A stretch of DNA of 64,000 nucleotides from Chlorobium sp. (GCA_028280025.1 JANQMO010000033.1:1-64000); one strand, 5' to 3'. Numbered from the stretch's first letter, positions 8,285 to 18,384 are shown. A program made the numbers and translations. The notes: a model not told the origin generated them from the sequence alone.

Positions 8285-8853
8285 TATCCCTGAGCCAGAA
8301 GTTGTATCAGGAGAGAGCGTGCTGCGCGCACATCGGAAAGTGCGTCATGTGCCTCGATGGCTATGCCGTAGTGGCGGCAGACCGTTTCAAGCTTGTAGTC
8401 CGGCAGGTTGAGGTTTCCGGTGAAATCTTTCATGAAAAGAACCGGCAGGGGATCAAGTCGCCTCCAATTGACATAGGAGCCCAGTCCGTACCGGTCACCA
8501 TGGAGCCTGAACCATTTTTGAATAAAATCAAGATCGAAGTGAACATTGTAACCTGCCGGATAGCATTTGTCATTTCGGTCGTATGGCTCAACGTGACGAG
8601 CAAGGAACTCGCGGAAAAGGTGAAAGGCTTCAAGGCTGCTGATTCTTTGCGCCAGTTCATTCCTTGTTGTCCCGGTTACCAAGAGAGCGTTATCGTCAAT
8701 CTCGGCGCCTTCATGCGGCGAACATTTCAGGTCGATCTCTTCAACTGCTATTCCTGATATCTCAAGGATCGCGGCTATCTGTATGATAGCGTGCCGGGAC
8801 GGATCGGTTCCGGTTGTTTCTACGTCGATGTAGAGGACTTTTTTTTCAGTCAT
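8284..8853 (-). CDS. DEDDh-family 3'-5' exonuclease (DnaQ-like)
   Basis: A 189-residue single-domain exonuclease of the DnaQ/RNase T fold. The metal and catalytic residues are visible: D10 and E12 (YIDVETTG), the Asp in YNVHFDLDF near 107, and H169/D174 in HDALSDVRA. It may proofread or trim DNA or RNA ends; the substrate cannot be told from sequence and no polymerase domain is fused. Start ATG 8853. It follows the branched-chain operon by about 70 bp on the same strand and ends at a strong terminator, so it could be the operon's last gene. Confidence 0.88.
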   Translation of the reverse strand: MTEKKVLYIDVETTGTDPSRHAIIQIAAILEISGIAVEEIDLKCSPHEGAEIDDNALLVTGTTRNELAQRISSLEAFHLFREFLARHVEPYDRNDKCYPAGYNVHFDLDFIQKWFRLHGDRYGLGSYVNWRRLDPLPVLFMKDFTGNLNLPDYKLETVCRHYGIAIEAHDALSDVRAARSLLIQLLAQG

Positions 8854-8924
8854 GGGCCAGTCATCTGATGCTGTTATGACAAAATGAAACAGCCGGACAG
8901 AATGCTGCTGCTGCAGGCAGGCTT

Positions 8925-10532
8925 TTATTCTGTCTCCGCATGAAGCGGGGCCGGGGTGACTTTCTCTGTATTGAACAGATAGTAGTTCATACTGTCACTC
9001 AGCGCCTGGAGGCTGGCATCGATAATGTTGGTGGATACACCGACTGTTGACCAGGTCGAGTGCCCGTCACTGGTTTCAATAAGCACCCGTACTTTTGCGC
9101 TTGTTCCTTTCTTTTCTTCCAGAACGCGGACTTTGTAATCGACAAGCTTGATCGTACGTATTGCCGGATAGAATCCCCGCAACACTTTCCGAAGTGCCTT
9201 GTCCAGGGCGTTGACGGGACCGTCTCCGTCGGCGGCAGTCATTTCGATCTCATTGTTGACCTCGATTTTAAGAATCGCCTGGTCAAGAGGTTCCCGGTTT
9301 TTGCCGGACTCAATGTGCACCTTGGATTCAAGCACTTCAAAGAACGGCCTGAACTGCCCAAGTTCATGGCGGAGAAGAAGTTCGAACGAGGCTTCAGCGA
9401 CATCGAACTGAAAGCCCTGGTGCTCGAGTTTCTTGACGCTCTGAACGATCTTTTTAAAGAGGTCGCCGTTGTCAGGCAGTTCTATTCCCAGTTCCTTTGC
9501 CTTGTAACGGATGTTGCTCTGTCCGGCGAGCTCGGAGACCAGGACTCTCTGGCGGTTACCCACTGTTTTCGGGTCGATATGCTCGTAAAGAGAGCTTTCC
9601 TTGAGAACGGCGCTGACATGTATTCCCCCTTTATGAGCAAAAGCGGATTTGCCGACAAACGGTGCACGATTGTCGGGCGGGAAGTTGAGCAGCTCGTAAA
9701 CGGAGTTCGACAGCGAGGTAAGCTGTTTCAGGTTCAGCTTATGGTGAAAACGACCGTTCAGCTTGAGGATGACATTCGGGATGATGCTGATAAGGTTCGC
9801 ATTGCCGCACCGCTCTCCTATTCCGTTGATCGTACCCTGAACATGCGAGGCTCCTGCCCGCAGGGCGGCAAGCGAGTTGGCTACGGCCAGATCGCCGTCG
9901 TTATGTGAATGGATACCGATCGGCACAACCGTTTTGTCAAGAATTTCACGGACTATATCGTACACTTCTTTAGGCATGGAGCCTCCGTTTGTATCGCAGA
10001 GGACAAGACGTGCTGCGCCGGCCTGCTCTGCGGCAAGCAGCATCTTCAAGGCAAATGCCGGGTTGTCCTTGTAGCCGTCGAAGAAATGTTCTGCATCGAA
10101 TATGACCGTGCGGCCTTTGCTTTTGAGGTACTCCACGGATCGAAATATCAGTTCGGCATTTTCTTCATCCTCCAGGCCAAGCCCCAGCGAGGAATGCGCT
10201 TTCCATGTTTTGCCGAAGATCGTGATAACAGGTGTCTCGGAATTCAGGAGTCCTGTCAGGTTAGGATCTTTTTCGATAGCGTCGGGTTTTCTCGCTGTCG
10301 AACCGAAAGCGCATAGTTTGGCGTTTTTAAGCTGGAGATCAAGCGCCCGGCGGAAAAATTCCTCATCTTTGGGATTGCTGCTTGGCCATCCACCCTCGAT
10401 ATAGTCGACGCCGAAGTCGTCGAGTTTTTCGGCGATGAGCAGCTTGTCCTGAACGGACAGGGTGATTTTTTCCCCCTGCGTTCCATCTCTCAGCGTGGTG
10501 TCGTAGATTTCTATAGCGCTTCTGTTTTTCAT
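8925..10532 (-). CDS. cimA: (R)-citramalate synthase
   Basis: Condenses pyruvate with acetyl-CoA to (R)-citramalate, the threonine-independent entry into isoleucine synthesis. It is a DRE-TIM metallolyase with YDTTLRDGTQGEK at the N-terminus, the metal ligands HSHNDGD near 205 and a C-terminal LeuA-type regulatory dimer domain. The ~535-residue length and the sequence GKTWKAHS are typical of the CimA clade rather than LeuA, which is encoded separately upstream. It is the ninth gene of the ilv-leu operon, and LeuCD/LeuB can carry citramalate on to 2-oxobutyrate. Confidence 0.92.
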   Translation of the reverse strand: MKNRSAIEIYDTTLRDGTQGEKITLSVQDKLLIAEKLDDFGVDYIEGGWPSSNPKDEEFFRRALDLQLKNAKLCAFGSTARKPDAIEKDPNLTGLLNSETPVITIFGKTWKAHSSLGLGLEDEENAELIFRSVEYLKSKGRTVIFDAEHFFDGYKDNPAFALKMLLAAEQAGAARLVLCDTNGGSMPKEVYDIVREILDKTVVPIGIHSHNDGDLAVANSLAALRAGASHVQGTINGIGERCGNANLISIIPNVILKLNGRFHHKLNLKQLTSLSNSVYELLNFPPDNRAPFVGKSAFAHKGGIHVSAVLKESSLYEHIDPKTVGNRQRVLVSELAGQSNIRYKAKELGIELPDNGDLFKKIVQSVKKLEHQGFQFDVAEASFELLLRHELGQFRPFFEVLESKVHIESGKNREPLDQAILKIEVNNEIEMTAADGDGPVNALDKALRKVLRGFYPAIRTIKLVDYKVRVLEEKKGTSAKVRVLIETSDGHSTWSTVGVSTNIIDASLQALSDSMNYYLFNTEKVTPAPLHAETE

Positions 10533-10589
10533 GCCTCTTTCGGTTCTCAGGCCGTCAGGACGTACGTTTCTTCAGGACGGCATAAGATT

Positions 10590-11135
10590 TTACTGTTTCG
10601 CGTAAGCAAATATGCCGCCGGCCTTCACGATGTTGTAGACGTCGCCGAGCGGTCTGAGTTTGTATGTTTTGTTCCTTGTCAGGTTTGTGATCGTATTGTT
10701 CTCTATATCTATGCTCAGCTCGTCGCCGGTGTGGACACTTGTGTTGAGCGGCTCAGGTGTTTCGAAAGGAATAACAAATCCTCCGTCTACACAGTTGCGG
10801 TAGAATATTCTTGCATAGGATTCGGCGATAATTGCTTTTGCTCCGGCAACCTGGAGTGCAAACGGCGCATGTTCCCTTGATGATCCGCAGCCGAAATTGG
10901 AGCCTGCAATGATGATGGCGTACTCCGACCTGAACTCTCCTTCTGCAACGAAAGGACAGGTTCCTTCGGGAAGGCCCGCTTCGGCTATGGGTACCCCGGA
11001 AAGGGCATACTTGCCGTACAGTTTTACTTCTTCCGGATCCGAAAGGCTGTAGACAAGATGCTCGGCCGGGATGATCTGGTCGGTGTCGATGTTTTTGCCC
11101 AGGACATATGCCTTACCCTGTATGATGCTGTCCAT
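10590..11135 (-). CDS. leuD: 3-isopropylmalate dehydratase small subunit
   Basis: The swivel-domain subunit of isopropylmalate isomerase, which with LeuC moves the hydroxyl of 2-isopropylmalate to give 3-isopropylmalate; the same enzyme can act on citramalate. The sequence has NIDTDQIIPAEH near the N-terminus and the substrate loop GSNFGCGSSREHAP. At 181 residues it is the short form that pairs with the shorter LeuC seen next door. It starts 29 bp after leuC. Confidence 0.94.
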   Translation of the reverse strand: MDSIIQGKAYVLGKNIDTDQIIPAEHLVYSLSDPEEVKLYGKYALSGVPIAEAGLPEGTCPFVAEGEFRSEYAIIIAGSNFGCGSSREHAPFALQVAGAKAIIAESYARIFYRNCVDGGFVIPFETPEPLNTSVHTGDELSIDIENNTITNLTRNKTYKLRPLGDVYNIVKAGGIFAYAKQ

Positions 11136-11164
11136 AATAGTGTTTCTTTTGATCGTTTAAACCG

Positions 11165-12463
11165 TTACCGGAGGAATTCTCTCGGATCGGTCAGTTTGCC
11201 TGCAACTGCCGAAGCCGCGGCTGTCAGCGGCGAGGCCAAACAGACGCCTGCCTTTTTGCTTCCCATGCGGCCCGGGAAATTTCTGTTGGTTGTCGAAACG
11301 ACAAAATCATTGTCCTCCGACCTGCCGAACGTATCCGAGGGGCCTCCCAGGCAGGCTGCGCAGGACGGAGCAGCTATTGTGCAGCCTGCATCTTCGAGTA
11401 TTTTTCTGATCGGTATGCCGTCGAACTGTTCTGTTTCGAGGCTTTGAGCAACTTCAACGGTCGCGGGGACAATATTTGTCGGTACCGATACAGTATTGCC
11501 CTTCAGGATTCGAGCTGCCATCACAAAATCGCTGAGTTTGCCGCCGGTGCAGGAGCCGATATAGGATTTTGTGATCCTGGTATCCTGGACGCTGCGGACC
11601 GTGGCCCGTTTATCGGGACTGTGAGGCATGGCGACGACCGGCTCGAGTTCATCGGTATTGTACCGATAGATGCTGTGATACCCGGCATCGGGATCACTTG
11701 TGAATATTTCATATGGCTTTGCACTTCTTTTCCTCACGTAGGCTTCCGTCACCTCGTCAGCGGCAATGATGCCGTTCATGCCGCCTGCTTCTATTGCCAT
11801 GTTTGTCAGGGTCATACGTTCCTCCATGGGCAGGGAATACACTGCTGAGCCGTCGAATTCCATTGCCCGGTAGGTCGCGCCGTCAGTGCCGATGTCTCCG
11901 AGTATCTGCAGAATAAGGTCTTTTGCAGCAAGATAGTCAGGCATTTCTCCCTCAAAGATGAATTTCATCGATTCAGGGACTTTTTCCCAGATTTTTCCCG
12001 TACCGAGAATAAATGCCGCATCGGTGTTTCCGACGCCGGTGCCGAACATTCCGAAGGCCCCCGATGTACAGGTGTGGGAGTCGGTGCCGAAAAGTACCGT
12101 TCCGGGCAGGTTGTAGCCTTCCTGGGCAAGAGCGACGTGACAGACGCCCTTGTAGCGGTCCGTGCCCACGTCATAGTAGTTCGGCAGGTTCTGTTCGTCG
12201 GCAAATTTACGAAGCAGGTCGATGTTTCTGTGCGCATGCTCGTTTGCGGTGAAGATATAATGGTCCGGGAGCACGACGACTTTTTCCGGATCCCACACTT
12301 TTGCATCAGGACCGAATTTATCCTTGAAAATATCAAAGGTCGGCGGACCGCAGACGTCATGTGTCAAGAGGGTGTCGACATTGAGCCATACGTTTTCACC
12401 GGCGTCGACAAACGGACGGTTTGCAGCCTTTGCGAAGATTTTCTGAGTGATCGTTTGTGCCAT
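11165..12463 (-). CDS. leuC: 3-isopropylmalate dehydratase large subunit
   Basis: The catalytic [4Fe-4S] subunit of isopropylmalate isomerase in the aconitase superfamily. The cluster cysteines are visible in SYIGSCTGGK and in PSCAACLGGP, with the HTCTSGAFG substrate motif earlier. At 432 residues it is the archaeal/plant-like shorter type, not the ~466-residue enterobacterial type. Start ATG 12463, only 6 bp after leuA stops. The cluster is oxygen-sensitive, which suits an anaerobe. Confidence 0.94.
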   Translation of the reverse strand: MAQTITQKIFAKAANRPFVDAGENVWLNVDTLLTHDVCGPPTFDIFKDKFGPDAKVWDPEKVVVLPDHYIFTANEHAHRNIDLLRKFADEQNLPNYYDVGTDRYKGVCHVALAQEGYNLPGTVLFGTDSHTCTSGAFGMFGTGVGNTDAAFILGTGKIWEKVPESMKFIFEGEMPDYLAAKDLILQILGDIGTDGATYRAMEFDGSAVYSLPMEERMTLTNMAIEAGGMNGIIAADEVTEAYVRKRSAKPYEIFTSDPDAGYHSIYRYNTDELEPVVAMPHSPDKRATVRSVQDTRITKSYIGSCTGGKLSDFVMAARILKGNTVSVPTNIVPATVEVAQSLETEQFDGIPIRKILEDAGCTIAAPSCAACLGGPSDTFGRSEDNDFVVSTTNRNFPGRMGSKKAGVCLASPLTAAASAVAGKLTDPREFLR

Positions 12464-12469
12464 GATCGG

Positions 12470-14038
12470 TTAAATCCCTTTATCGATTGTCTTGTTTTTG
12501 TCGTTTTCTTCTTCCTGGTGTCTCAGACTCAGTGCCTGGAGATAGGCTTTGGCGCTCGCTTCGATAATGTCGGTCGACACGCCTCGCCCTGTGTAAAGGC
12601 GGTTCTCGTCCTTGAGCCTTACGGTTGCTTCCCCAAGTGCCTGCCTGCCAGCAGTGGTCGAGCGGACCGAATAGGAATAAAGAAGTGAGCCGATGCCCAG
12701 CGCCCGTTCGATCGCCCTGAAGCAGGCATCGACCGGACCGTCGCCTGTCGACGATTCTTCATAGGTGGTCCCCTTTGCTTTTATGCGGACCGCAGCGGTG
12801 GGTATCGAGGCTGTTCCGCTGTTGATATGAAGATAATCGAGTTCAAGGGGCTCGAGCGGTTTGTTCAGTTCGTCCCCCATCAGTACCCGAAGGTCGTCGT
12901 CGTAAATTTCCTTTTTCTTGTCGGCGATTGACAGGAAACGTTCATACACTTTTTCCAGTTCATCTCCCGTTACCTTGTGTCCGATTGCGTTCAGTCTGGC
13001 TTTCAGGCCGTGTTTGCCGGAATGGCGGCCAAGGACGATGGTTGTCTGGGGAACCCCGACGGATTCAGGCGTCATGACTTCATAGGTCTGACGGTTTTTC
13101 AGCATACCGTCCTGGTGAATGCCCGATTCATGGGCAAATGCATTGTCGCCGACGATTGCCTTGTTCGGCTGGATGATCAGGCCGGTGAACGATGACACCA
13201 TGCGGCTGGTGTTGTAGATTTCCTCGGTGACAATATCGGTATAGAAACCATGAAGGTCGCCCCTTACTTTCAGTGCCATGACGATTTCTTCCAGTGATGC
13301 GTTTCCGGCCCTCTCTCCGATACCGTTCATCGAACATTCCGCCTGTCGGGCTCCGTTTTCAATGGAGCTGAGTGTGTTTGCAACGGCAAGGCCGAGGTCG
13401 TTGTGGCAATGGACGCTGATGACGGCATTGTCTATATTGGACACCCGCTGTTTCAGGTCCGCAATTCTTTTACCGAACTCCGATGGCCAGGTATAACCTG
13501 TCGTATCGGGTATGTTGACCGTTGAAGCACCTGCGGCGATGACCGCCTCGATTATTTCGGCCAGGTAGACAGGATCGGTTCTGCCGGCGTCTTCGGCAGA
13601 GAACTCGACGTCATCGGCGAGGGTTCCGGCGTAGCTGACAGCGTCAACCGCCATACGGATAATCCGGTCACGTTTTTCTTCGAGCGTCCTGCCATAGCGG
13701 TCATGGCCGAACTTGCCCATAATATGAATATCCGATGTACTGATGAAAGTATGGAGCCTCGGGTGCCGTGCGTTTTGCAATGCTTCATGGGCGCGTTTGA
13801 TATCCTGTTCCACAGCCCTGCACAGCCCTGCGACAATTTTGCCCGATTCGTCTCCAACCTGACGAACAGCCTCGAACTGGAGCGGAGACGATGCAGGAAA
13901 CCCCGCTTCAATGATATCGACATTGAGTTTTTCAAGCTGCCGGGCGATCTCGACTTTTTCCTGCAGATTCAGCGATGCCCCAGGCGACTGTTCCCCGTCA
14001 CGAAGCGTCGTGTCAAATATCAGTACCTTTTCTTTCAC
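12470..14038 (-). CDS. leuA: 2-isopropylmalate synthase
   Basis: Condenses 2-oxoisovalerate with acetyl-CoA, the first committed step to leucine. FDTTLRDGEQSPG at the N-terminus and HCHNDLGLAVAN (metal ligands) define the catalytic TIM barrel. The C-terminal third (from about residue 390) is the regulatory domain that binds leucine in the family. Length 522 is normal. It is distinct from CimA in the same operon: together they are two paralogous synthases feeding the leucine and isoleucine branches. Confidence 0.95.
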   Translation of the reverse strand: MKEKVLIFDTTLRDGEQSPGASLNLQEKVEIARQLEKLNVDIIEAGFPASSPLQFEAVRQVGDESGKIVAGLCRAVEQDIKRAHEALQNARHPRLHTFISTSDIHIMGKFGHDRYGRTLEEKRDRIIRMAVDAVSYAGTLADDVEFSAEDAGRTDPVYLAEIIEAVIAAGASTVNIPDTTGYTWPSEFGKRIADLKQRVSNIDNAVISVHCHNDLGLAVANTLSSIENGARQAECSMNGIGERAGNASLEEIVMALKVRGDLHGFYTDIVTEEIYNTSRMVSSFTGLIIQPNKAIVGDNAFAHESGIHQDGMLKNRQTYEVMTPESVGVPQTTIVLGRHSGKHGLKARLNAIGHKVTGDELEKVYERFLSIADKKKEIYDDDLRVLMGDELNKPLEPLELDYLHINSGTASIPTAAVRIKAKGTTYEESSTGDGPVDACFRAIERALGIGSLLYSYSVRSTTAGRQALGEATVRLKDENRLYTGRGVSTDIIEASAKAYLQALSLRHQEEENDKNKTIDKGI

Positions 14039-14056
14039 TGCTTCACTGGAAAATGG

Positions 14057-15118
14057 TTACGATACCTCCAGGTTTGCCGTGATGGCATCGGTGATCTCGG
14101 TTGTCGATACGATGCTGTCACCGGAATTTGCAATGTCTGCCGTGCGCATGCCGGACTCGAGTACCCTTTCGATCGCTGTATATATTTCGTCAGCGATATG
14201 CTGCATCGAGAGAGAGTGTTCGAACATCATGGCCACCGAAGCGATTGTCGCTATGGGATTTGCCTTGTTCTGCCCGGCGATATCCGGTGCGCTGCCGTGT
14301 ATCGGCTCATACAAAGCATGATCGCTGCCGATGCTTGCCGAGGGAAGCATCCCCAGGCTGCCGGTGATCATGCCGGAAATGTCGCTTATGATGTCGCCGA
14401 ACAGGTTTTTTGTCACGATCACGTCGAACTGTTTCGGATCCCGGACAACCTGCATGGCTGCATTGTCAACATACATGTCATTCAGTTCGACCTCCGGGAA
14501 ATCCTTATGTACCTCATGGACGATGTTTCTCCAGAACTGGGAGCATTCAAGCACATTGGCCTTGTCGATCGAGGTAAGCCGTTTCTGGCGTTTCATGGCA
14601 GTTTCAAAAGCCAGGCGTGCGATGCGCTCGACCTCGTGTTGCTCGTATACCATGGTGTTCCAGCCCCTCTCCCGGTCATATCCTCTCGGCTGGCCGAAAT
14701 AGATACCCCCGGTGAGCTCACGGATGACCATGAAGTCCGTGCCGGATAGAATATCCGGTTTCAACGACGACGCATTCAGCAGTGCGTCATAGACTTTCGC
14801 GGGCCTGAAGTTGGCAAAGAGGCCGAGTTCCTTGCGGATTCTCAACAATGCGGCTTCGGGTTTCTTTTCATGAGGCAGGTTTTCCCATTTCGGTCCCCCG
14901 ACGGCGCCGAGCAGAACAGCGTCACAGTTTTTACAGGCATCCAGGGTTTCTTCTGTGAGCATCTCGCCGTGGACATCATACGATGCACCGCCGAACAAAT
15001 GCTCCTCGGTTTCTATTTCAAGGCCGTGCTTCTCTTCGAGCGCGGAAAGAACCTGCAGGGCGCTTGCGACTACTTCGGACCCGATACCGTCGCCCGGTAT
15101 GGTAACTATCTTGATCAT
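14057..15118 (-). CDS. leuB: 3-isopropylmalate dehydrogenase
   Basis: NAD-dependent oxidative decarboxylation of 3-isopropylmalate to 2-oxoisocaproate; it probably also handles the 3-methylmalate formed from citramalate. GDGIGSEV at the N-terminus and the family signature NLFGDIISDISGMITGSLG (about 245-263) are present. Length 353 is standard. It follows ilvC by 10 bp. Confidence 0.96.
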   Translation of the reverse strand: MIKIVTIPGDGIGSEVVASALQVLSALEEKHGLEIETEEHLFGGASYDVHGEMLTEETLDACKNCDAVLLGAVGGPKWENLPHEKKPEAALLRIRKELGLFANFRPAKVYDALLNASSLKPDILSGTDFMVIRELTGGIYFGQPRGYDRERGWNTMVYEQHEVERIARLAFETAMKRQKRLTSIDKANVLECSQFWRNIVHEVHKDFPEVELNDMYVDNAAMQVVRDPKQFDVIVTKNLFGDIISDISGMITGSLGMLPSASIGSDHALYEPIHGSAPDIAGQNKANPIATIASVAMMFEHSLSMQHIADEIYTAIERVLESGMRTADIANSGDSIVSTTEITDAITANLEVS

Positions 15119-15128
15119 TGCTTGTTTG

Positions 15129-16121
15129 TTATTTTTTCAGAAGCCAGCTCATCATCTCGCGAAGTTTCGCACCGACTTTTTCGATCGGGTGCGTCGCGTT
15201 TGATTCGCGAAGCTTGTTCATATTCGGGGAGCCGGAATTGCATTCGTCAATGAACTCTTTTGCAAAGCTGCCGTCCTGGACTTCTTCGAGTATTTTCTTC
15301 ATCTCGGCCTTGACGGCGGATGTAATGACCCTGGGGCCCCGTGTCATACCGCCGTACTCGGCGGTGTCGCTGACCGAATAGTTCATTCGGGACAGGCCGC
15401 CTTCGTAATAGAGGTCGACAATGAGCTTGAGCTCGTGCATGCACTCGAAGTAGGCAAGCTCTGCAGGGTAGCCGCCCTCGACAAGGGTTTCAAAGCCCGC
15501 CTTGATCAGCTCGGCAGAGCCGCCGCAGAGAACGGCCTGTTCACCGAAAAGATCGGTTTCGGTTTCGTCCTTGAACGTCGTTTCGATAACACCGGCTTTC
15601 GTGCCGCCGATCCCCCGGGCCCATGCCAGCGCCTGCTCTTTGGTGTCACCGGTATAGTCCTGGTAGACCGCGATCAGGCAGGGGACGCCGTTTCCCTGTG
15701 TATAGGTTCTCCTGACCAGGTGCCCCGGGCTTTTTGGGGCGATCATCATGACATTGACGGTTTCAGGCGGTACAATCTGGCCGTAGTGGATATTGAATCC
15801 GTGAGCGAACGCGAGGGTGTTGCCTTCATCGAGGTTGGGTGCGATCTCGGTATCGTAGATACGTTTCTGATACTGGTCGGGCAGAAGAACCATGACGATA
15901 TCGGCCCACTTGACCGCGTCGGCTATGGGATTGACCTCGAGGCCGGCTTCTCTTGCCTTGTCACAGGAAGAACTGTCGGATCTCAGGCCGACGCAGACAT
16001 TGAGTCCGCTTTCCTTGAGGTTCAGGGCGTGAGCGTGTCCCTGGCTTCCGTAACCGAGTACGGCGATATTCTTGCCCTGGAGGAATTTCAGATCGGCATC
16101 CTGTTCGTAGTAGACGTTCAT
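15129..16121 (-). CDS. ilvC: ketol-acid reductoisomerase, class I
   Basis: Mg- and NADPH-dependent isomerisation and reduction of 2-acetolactate or 2-aceto-2-hydroxybutyrate in valine, leucine and isoleucine synthesis. The N-terminal Rossmann motif is GYGSQGHAHALNLKESG, followed by the cofactor loop LRSDSSSCDKA; the C-terminal knotted domain carries DLYYEGGLSRM and TEYG-type metal-site residues. The 330-residue length marks the short class I form. Confidence 0.96.
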   Translation of the reverse strand: MNVYYEQDADLKFLQGKNIAVLGYGSQGHAHALNLKESGLNVCVGLRSDSSSCDKAREAGLEVNPIADAVKWADIVMVLLPDQYQKRIYDTEIAPNLDEGNTLAFAHGFNIHYGQIVPPETVNVMMIAPKSPGHLVRRTYTQGNGVPCLIAVYQDYTGDTKEQALAWARGIGGTKAGVIETTFKDETETDLFGEQAVLCGGSAELIKAGFETLVEGGYPAELAYFECMHELKLIVDLYYEGGLSRMNYSVSDTAEYGGMTRGPRVITSAVKAEMKKILEEVQDGSFAKEFIDECNSGSPNMNKLRESNATHPIEKVGAKLREMMSWLLKK

Positions 16122-16159
16122 ATGAGTTCTCTGTGTTTGATGTTACAAGAAAAAAAAAG

Positions 16160-16639
16160 TCAAGCCTCGCCACGGTTCATAGCCACCGTGCCGGAGCGTG
16201 CAATTTCTTTAATGCCGAGAGGCCTGAACATGTCGATGGTCGTATCGATCTTGTCCGGCGATCCGACGACCTCAATAGTAATGGATTTTTGCTTGATATC
16301 CACGACTTTACCTTTAAAAACGTCGATAAGGCTGAAAATCTGCGGCTGCGTCTGTTTCCCAAGGTTGAGGGTGATCAGAAGGAGTTCCCTCGATACGTGA
16401 GGTTTGTGTGTCAGATCGACAACCTTCAATGTATCGACCAGCCGGTTGAGCTGTTTGAGAATCTGGCTGATGATGTGATCATCTCCACGGGTGATGATTG
16501 TCATCCGGGATATTTCACTGTCCTCTGTTTCCCCGATGGATATGCTCTCGAGGTTGAAGCCTCTTGCACTGAACATCGCGGCAACCCTGTTGAGCGTGCC
16601 GAATTTGTTTTCGACAAGAACGGATATGATGTGTTTCAT
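16160..16639 (-). CDS. ilvN: acetolactate synthase regulatory (small) subunit
   Basis: The regulatory subunit of acetohydroxyacid synthase, which activates the catalytic subunit and gives valine feedback. Residues 1-75 form an ACT domain (HIISVLVENKFGTLNRVAAM at the start), followed by the conserved IlvH C-terminal half ending in IARSGTVAMNRG. Length 159 is typical. It starts 8 bp after ilvB, which fits a 1:1 complex. Confidence 0.95.
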   Translation of the reverse strand: MKHIISVLVENKFGTLNRVAAMFSARGFNLESISIGETEDSEISRMTIITRGDDHIISQILKQLNRLVDTLKVVDLTHKPHVSRELLLITLNLGKQTQPQIFSLIDVFKGKVVDIKQKSITIEVVGSPDKIDTTIDMFRPLGIKEIARSGTVAMNRGEA

Positions 16640-16647
16640 AGCTTCTC

Positions 16648-18369
16648 TTAGACCATTGTTTTAGGATTCAGCCTTTCAAGGAGCATTTCGGAAATCGACG
16701 CTCCTGCCGGGACCATGGGAAAGACCATGTCTTTTTTTATGACTTTGAATTCCACTAGGACAGGGCCTTCGTTATAGGCGAGGGCTTCGGCAATTGCAGC
16801 CTTTGCCTCGGCAGGGTTTGTCGCCTTGATTGCTTTAACGCCGAATGCTTCGGCAACCCGGACGAAATCCGGATTGCTGTGTTCCAGGTCGGTAAAGGTA
16901 TATTTTTCCTCGTGGAAGAGTTCCTGCCACTGCCGTACCATCCCGAGGAAACTGTTGTTGAGCAGGAAAATTTTTACAGGCCGTTTGTAGTAGACAGCGG
17001 TGACGAGCTCCTGGATATTCATCATGAATCCGCCGTCGCCGCAGAAAAGAATGACCGGTCTGTCATGGATGCCGAAAGCTGCTCCGAGAGCCGCAGGAAG
17101 ACCGTATCCCATCGTGCCGAGACCACCGCTGGTAATGATCGAGCGGGGATTGGTAAACTTGAAATACTGTGCAGTCCACATCTGGTGCTGGCCGACGTCG
17201 GTTACGACAACCGCATCGCCTCCTGTTTGCCTTGACGTTTCGTCGATGACAAACTCTGTTTTGAGCGATGTTTCATCGGTCGTGAAGATAAGCGGACACT
17301 CTTTGCGCCATTTCTCGATCTCATCGAGCCATGGCTGACGGTTTTCAGATTTTTCCGGCAGTTCCCTGGCAACCTCTTCGAGAAAATGCCGCGAGTCGCC
17401 TACCACCGGAAGGTCGACCTTGATGTTCTTATCGATGTTGGTCGGATCGATGTCGTTATGAATCTTGTAGGCATGGGTTGCGAACGTATCGATCTTGCCG
17501 GTAACCCTGTCGTCGAATCGTGCACCCACCGAAATCAGGAGGTCACACTGGTTGACTGCCTGGTTTGCCCAGAATGTGCCATGCATTCCGAGCATGCCCA
17601 TCGAGAGGGGATGGTTGCCGGGGAACGCCCCCAGGCCCTGCAGCGTCATGGTGACCGGTATGCTCTGTTCGATCGCCAGTTTTCTGAGCGCATCGGACGC
17701 ACCCGATGCGATAACACCGCCGCCGACATACAGAAGGGGGCGCTTTGCTTTCGCGATCATTTTCGCCGCTTTTTTGATCTGGTTTTCATGGCCTTTGACG
17801 GTTGGTTTGAATCCGCGGATTTCTATGTTTTCCGGCCAGTGAAAAATGCACTCGGAATTCATGACGTCTTTGGGCAGATCGACAAGGACCGGTCCGGGCC
17901 TGCCCTGTGTTGCAAGGAAGAATGCTTTTCTTATGGTTATAGCCAGTTCCTTGATGTCCTTGACCAGAAAATTGTGTTTCGTTATCGGTCTGGTGATCCC
18001 GACGATATCGGCTTCCTGGAACGCGTCGTTGCCGATAAGGCTGCTGGGAACCTGACCCGTGAAAACGACGATCGGCGATGAATCCATGTGGGCATTCGAG
18101 ATGCCGGTGACCGTGTTGGTGGCTCCCGGCCCCGAAGTGACAAGGACGACGCCCGGCTTGCCTGTTGCCCTGGCATAGCCTTCGGCCATATGTGCGGCGC
18201 CCTGTTCATGGCGGACAAGGATATGTTTGATGTCTTTGACGTCGTGGAGGGTCTCGTAAACTTTCAGGAGAGCACCCCCGGGGTAGCCGAAAATATAGTC
18301 GACATGTTCCCGGCGCAGACATTCAAAGAATATTTCCGAGCCGTTCATTTTTTTGCCGGTTGTTTGCAT
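16648..18369 (-). CDS. ilvB: acetolactate synthase catalytic (large) subunit
   Basis: A thiamine-diphosphate and FAD enzyme that makes 2-acetolactate from two pyruvates, or acetohydroxybutyrate from pyruvate and 2-oxobutyrate. The catalytic Glu is in VRHEQGAAHMAEGYARATG near residue 55, and the ThDP/Mg motif GDGGFMMNIQEL is near 440. Length 573 is normal. It starts 15 bp after ilvD. Confidence 0.96.
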   Translation of the reverse strand: MQTTGKKMNGSEIFFECLRREHVDYIFGYPGGALLKVYETLHDVKDIKHILVRHEQGAAHMAEGYARATGKPGVVLVTSGPGATNTVTGISNAHMDSSPIVVFTGQVPSSLIGNDAFQEADIVGITRPITKHNFLVKDIKELAITIRKAFFLATQGRPGPVLVDLPKDVMNSECIFHWPENIEIRGFKPTVKGHENQIKKAAKMIAKAKRPLLYVGGGVIASGASDALRKLAIEQSIPVTMTLQGLGAFPGNHPLSMGMLGMHGTFWANQAVNQCDLLISVGARFDDRVTGKIDTFATHAYKIHNDIDPTNIDKNIKVDLPVVGDSRHFLEEVARELPEKSENRQPWLDEIEKWRKECPLIFTTDETSLKTEFVIDETSRQTGGDAVVVTDVGQHQMWTAQYFKFTNPRSIITSGGLGTMGYGLPAALGAAFGIHDRPVILFCGDGGFMMNIQELVTAVYYKRPVKIFLLNNSFLGMVRQWQELFHEEKYTFTDLEHSNPDFVRVAEAFGVKAIKATNPAEAKAAIAEALAYNEGPVLVEFKVIKKDMVFPMVPAGASISEMLLERLNPKTMV

Positions 18370-18384
18370 GAGTTATCGATGTTT

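Noticed and set aside
13703..14749. A 348-codon plus-strand frame across leuA and leuB
   Set aside because: It spans two well-supported minus-strand genes and shows no family motif; an antisense artefact of biased codon use.
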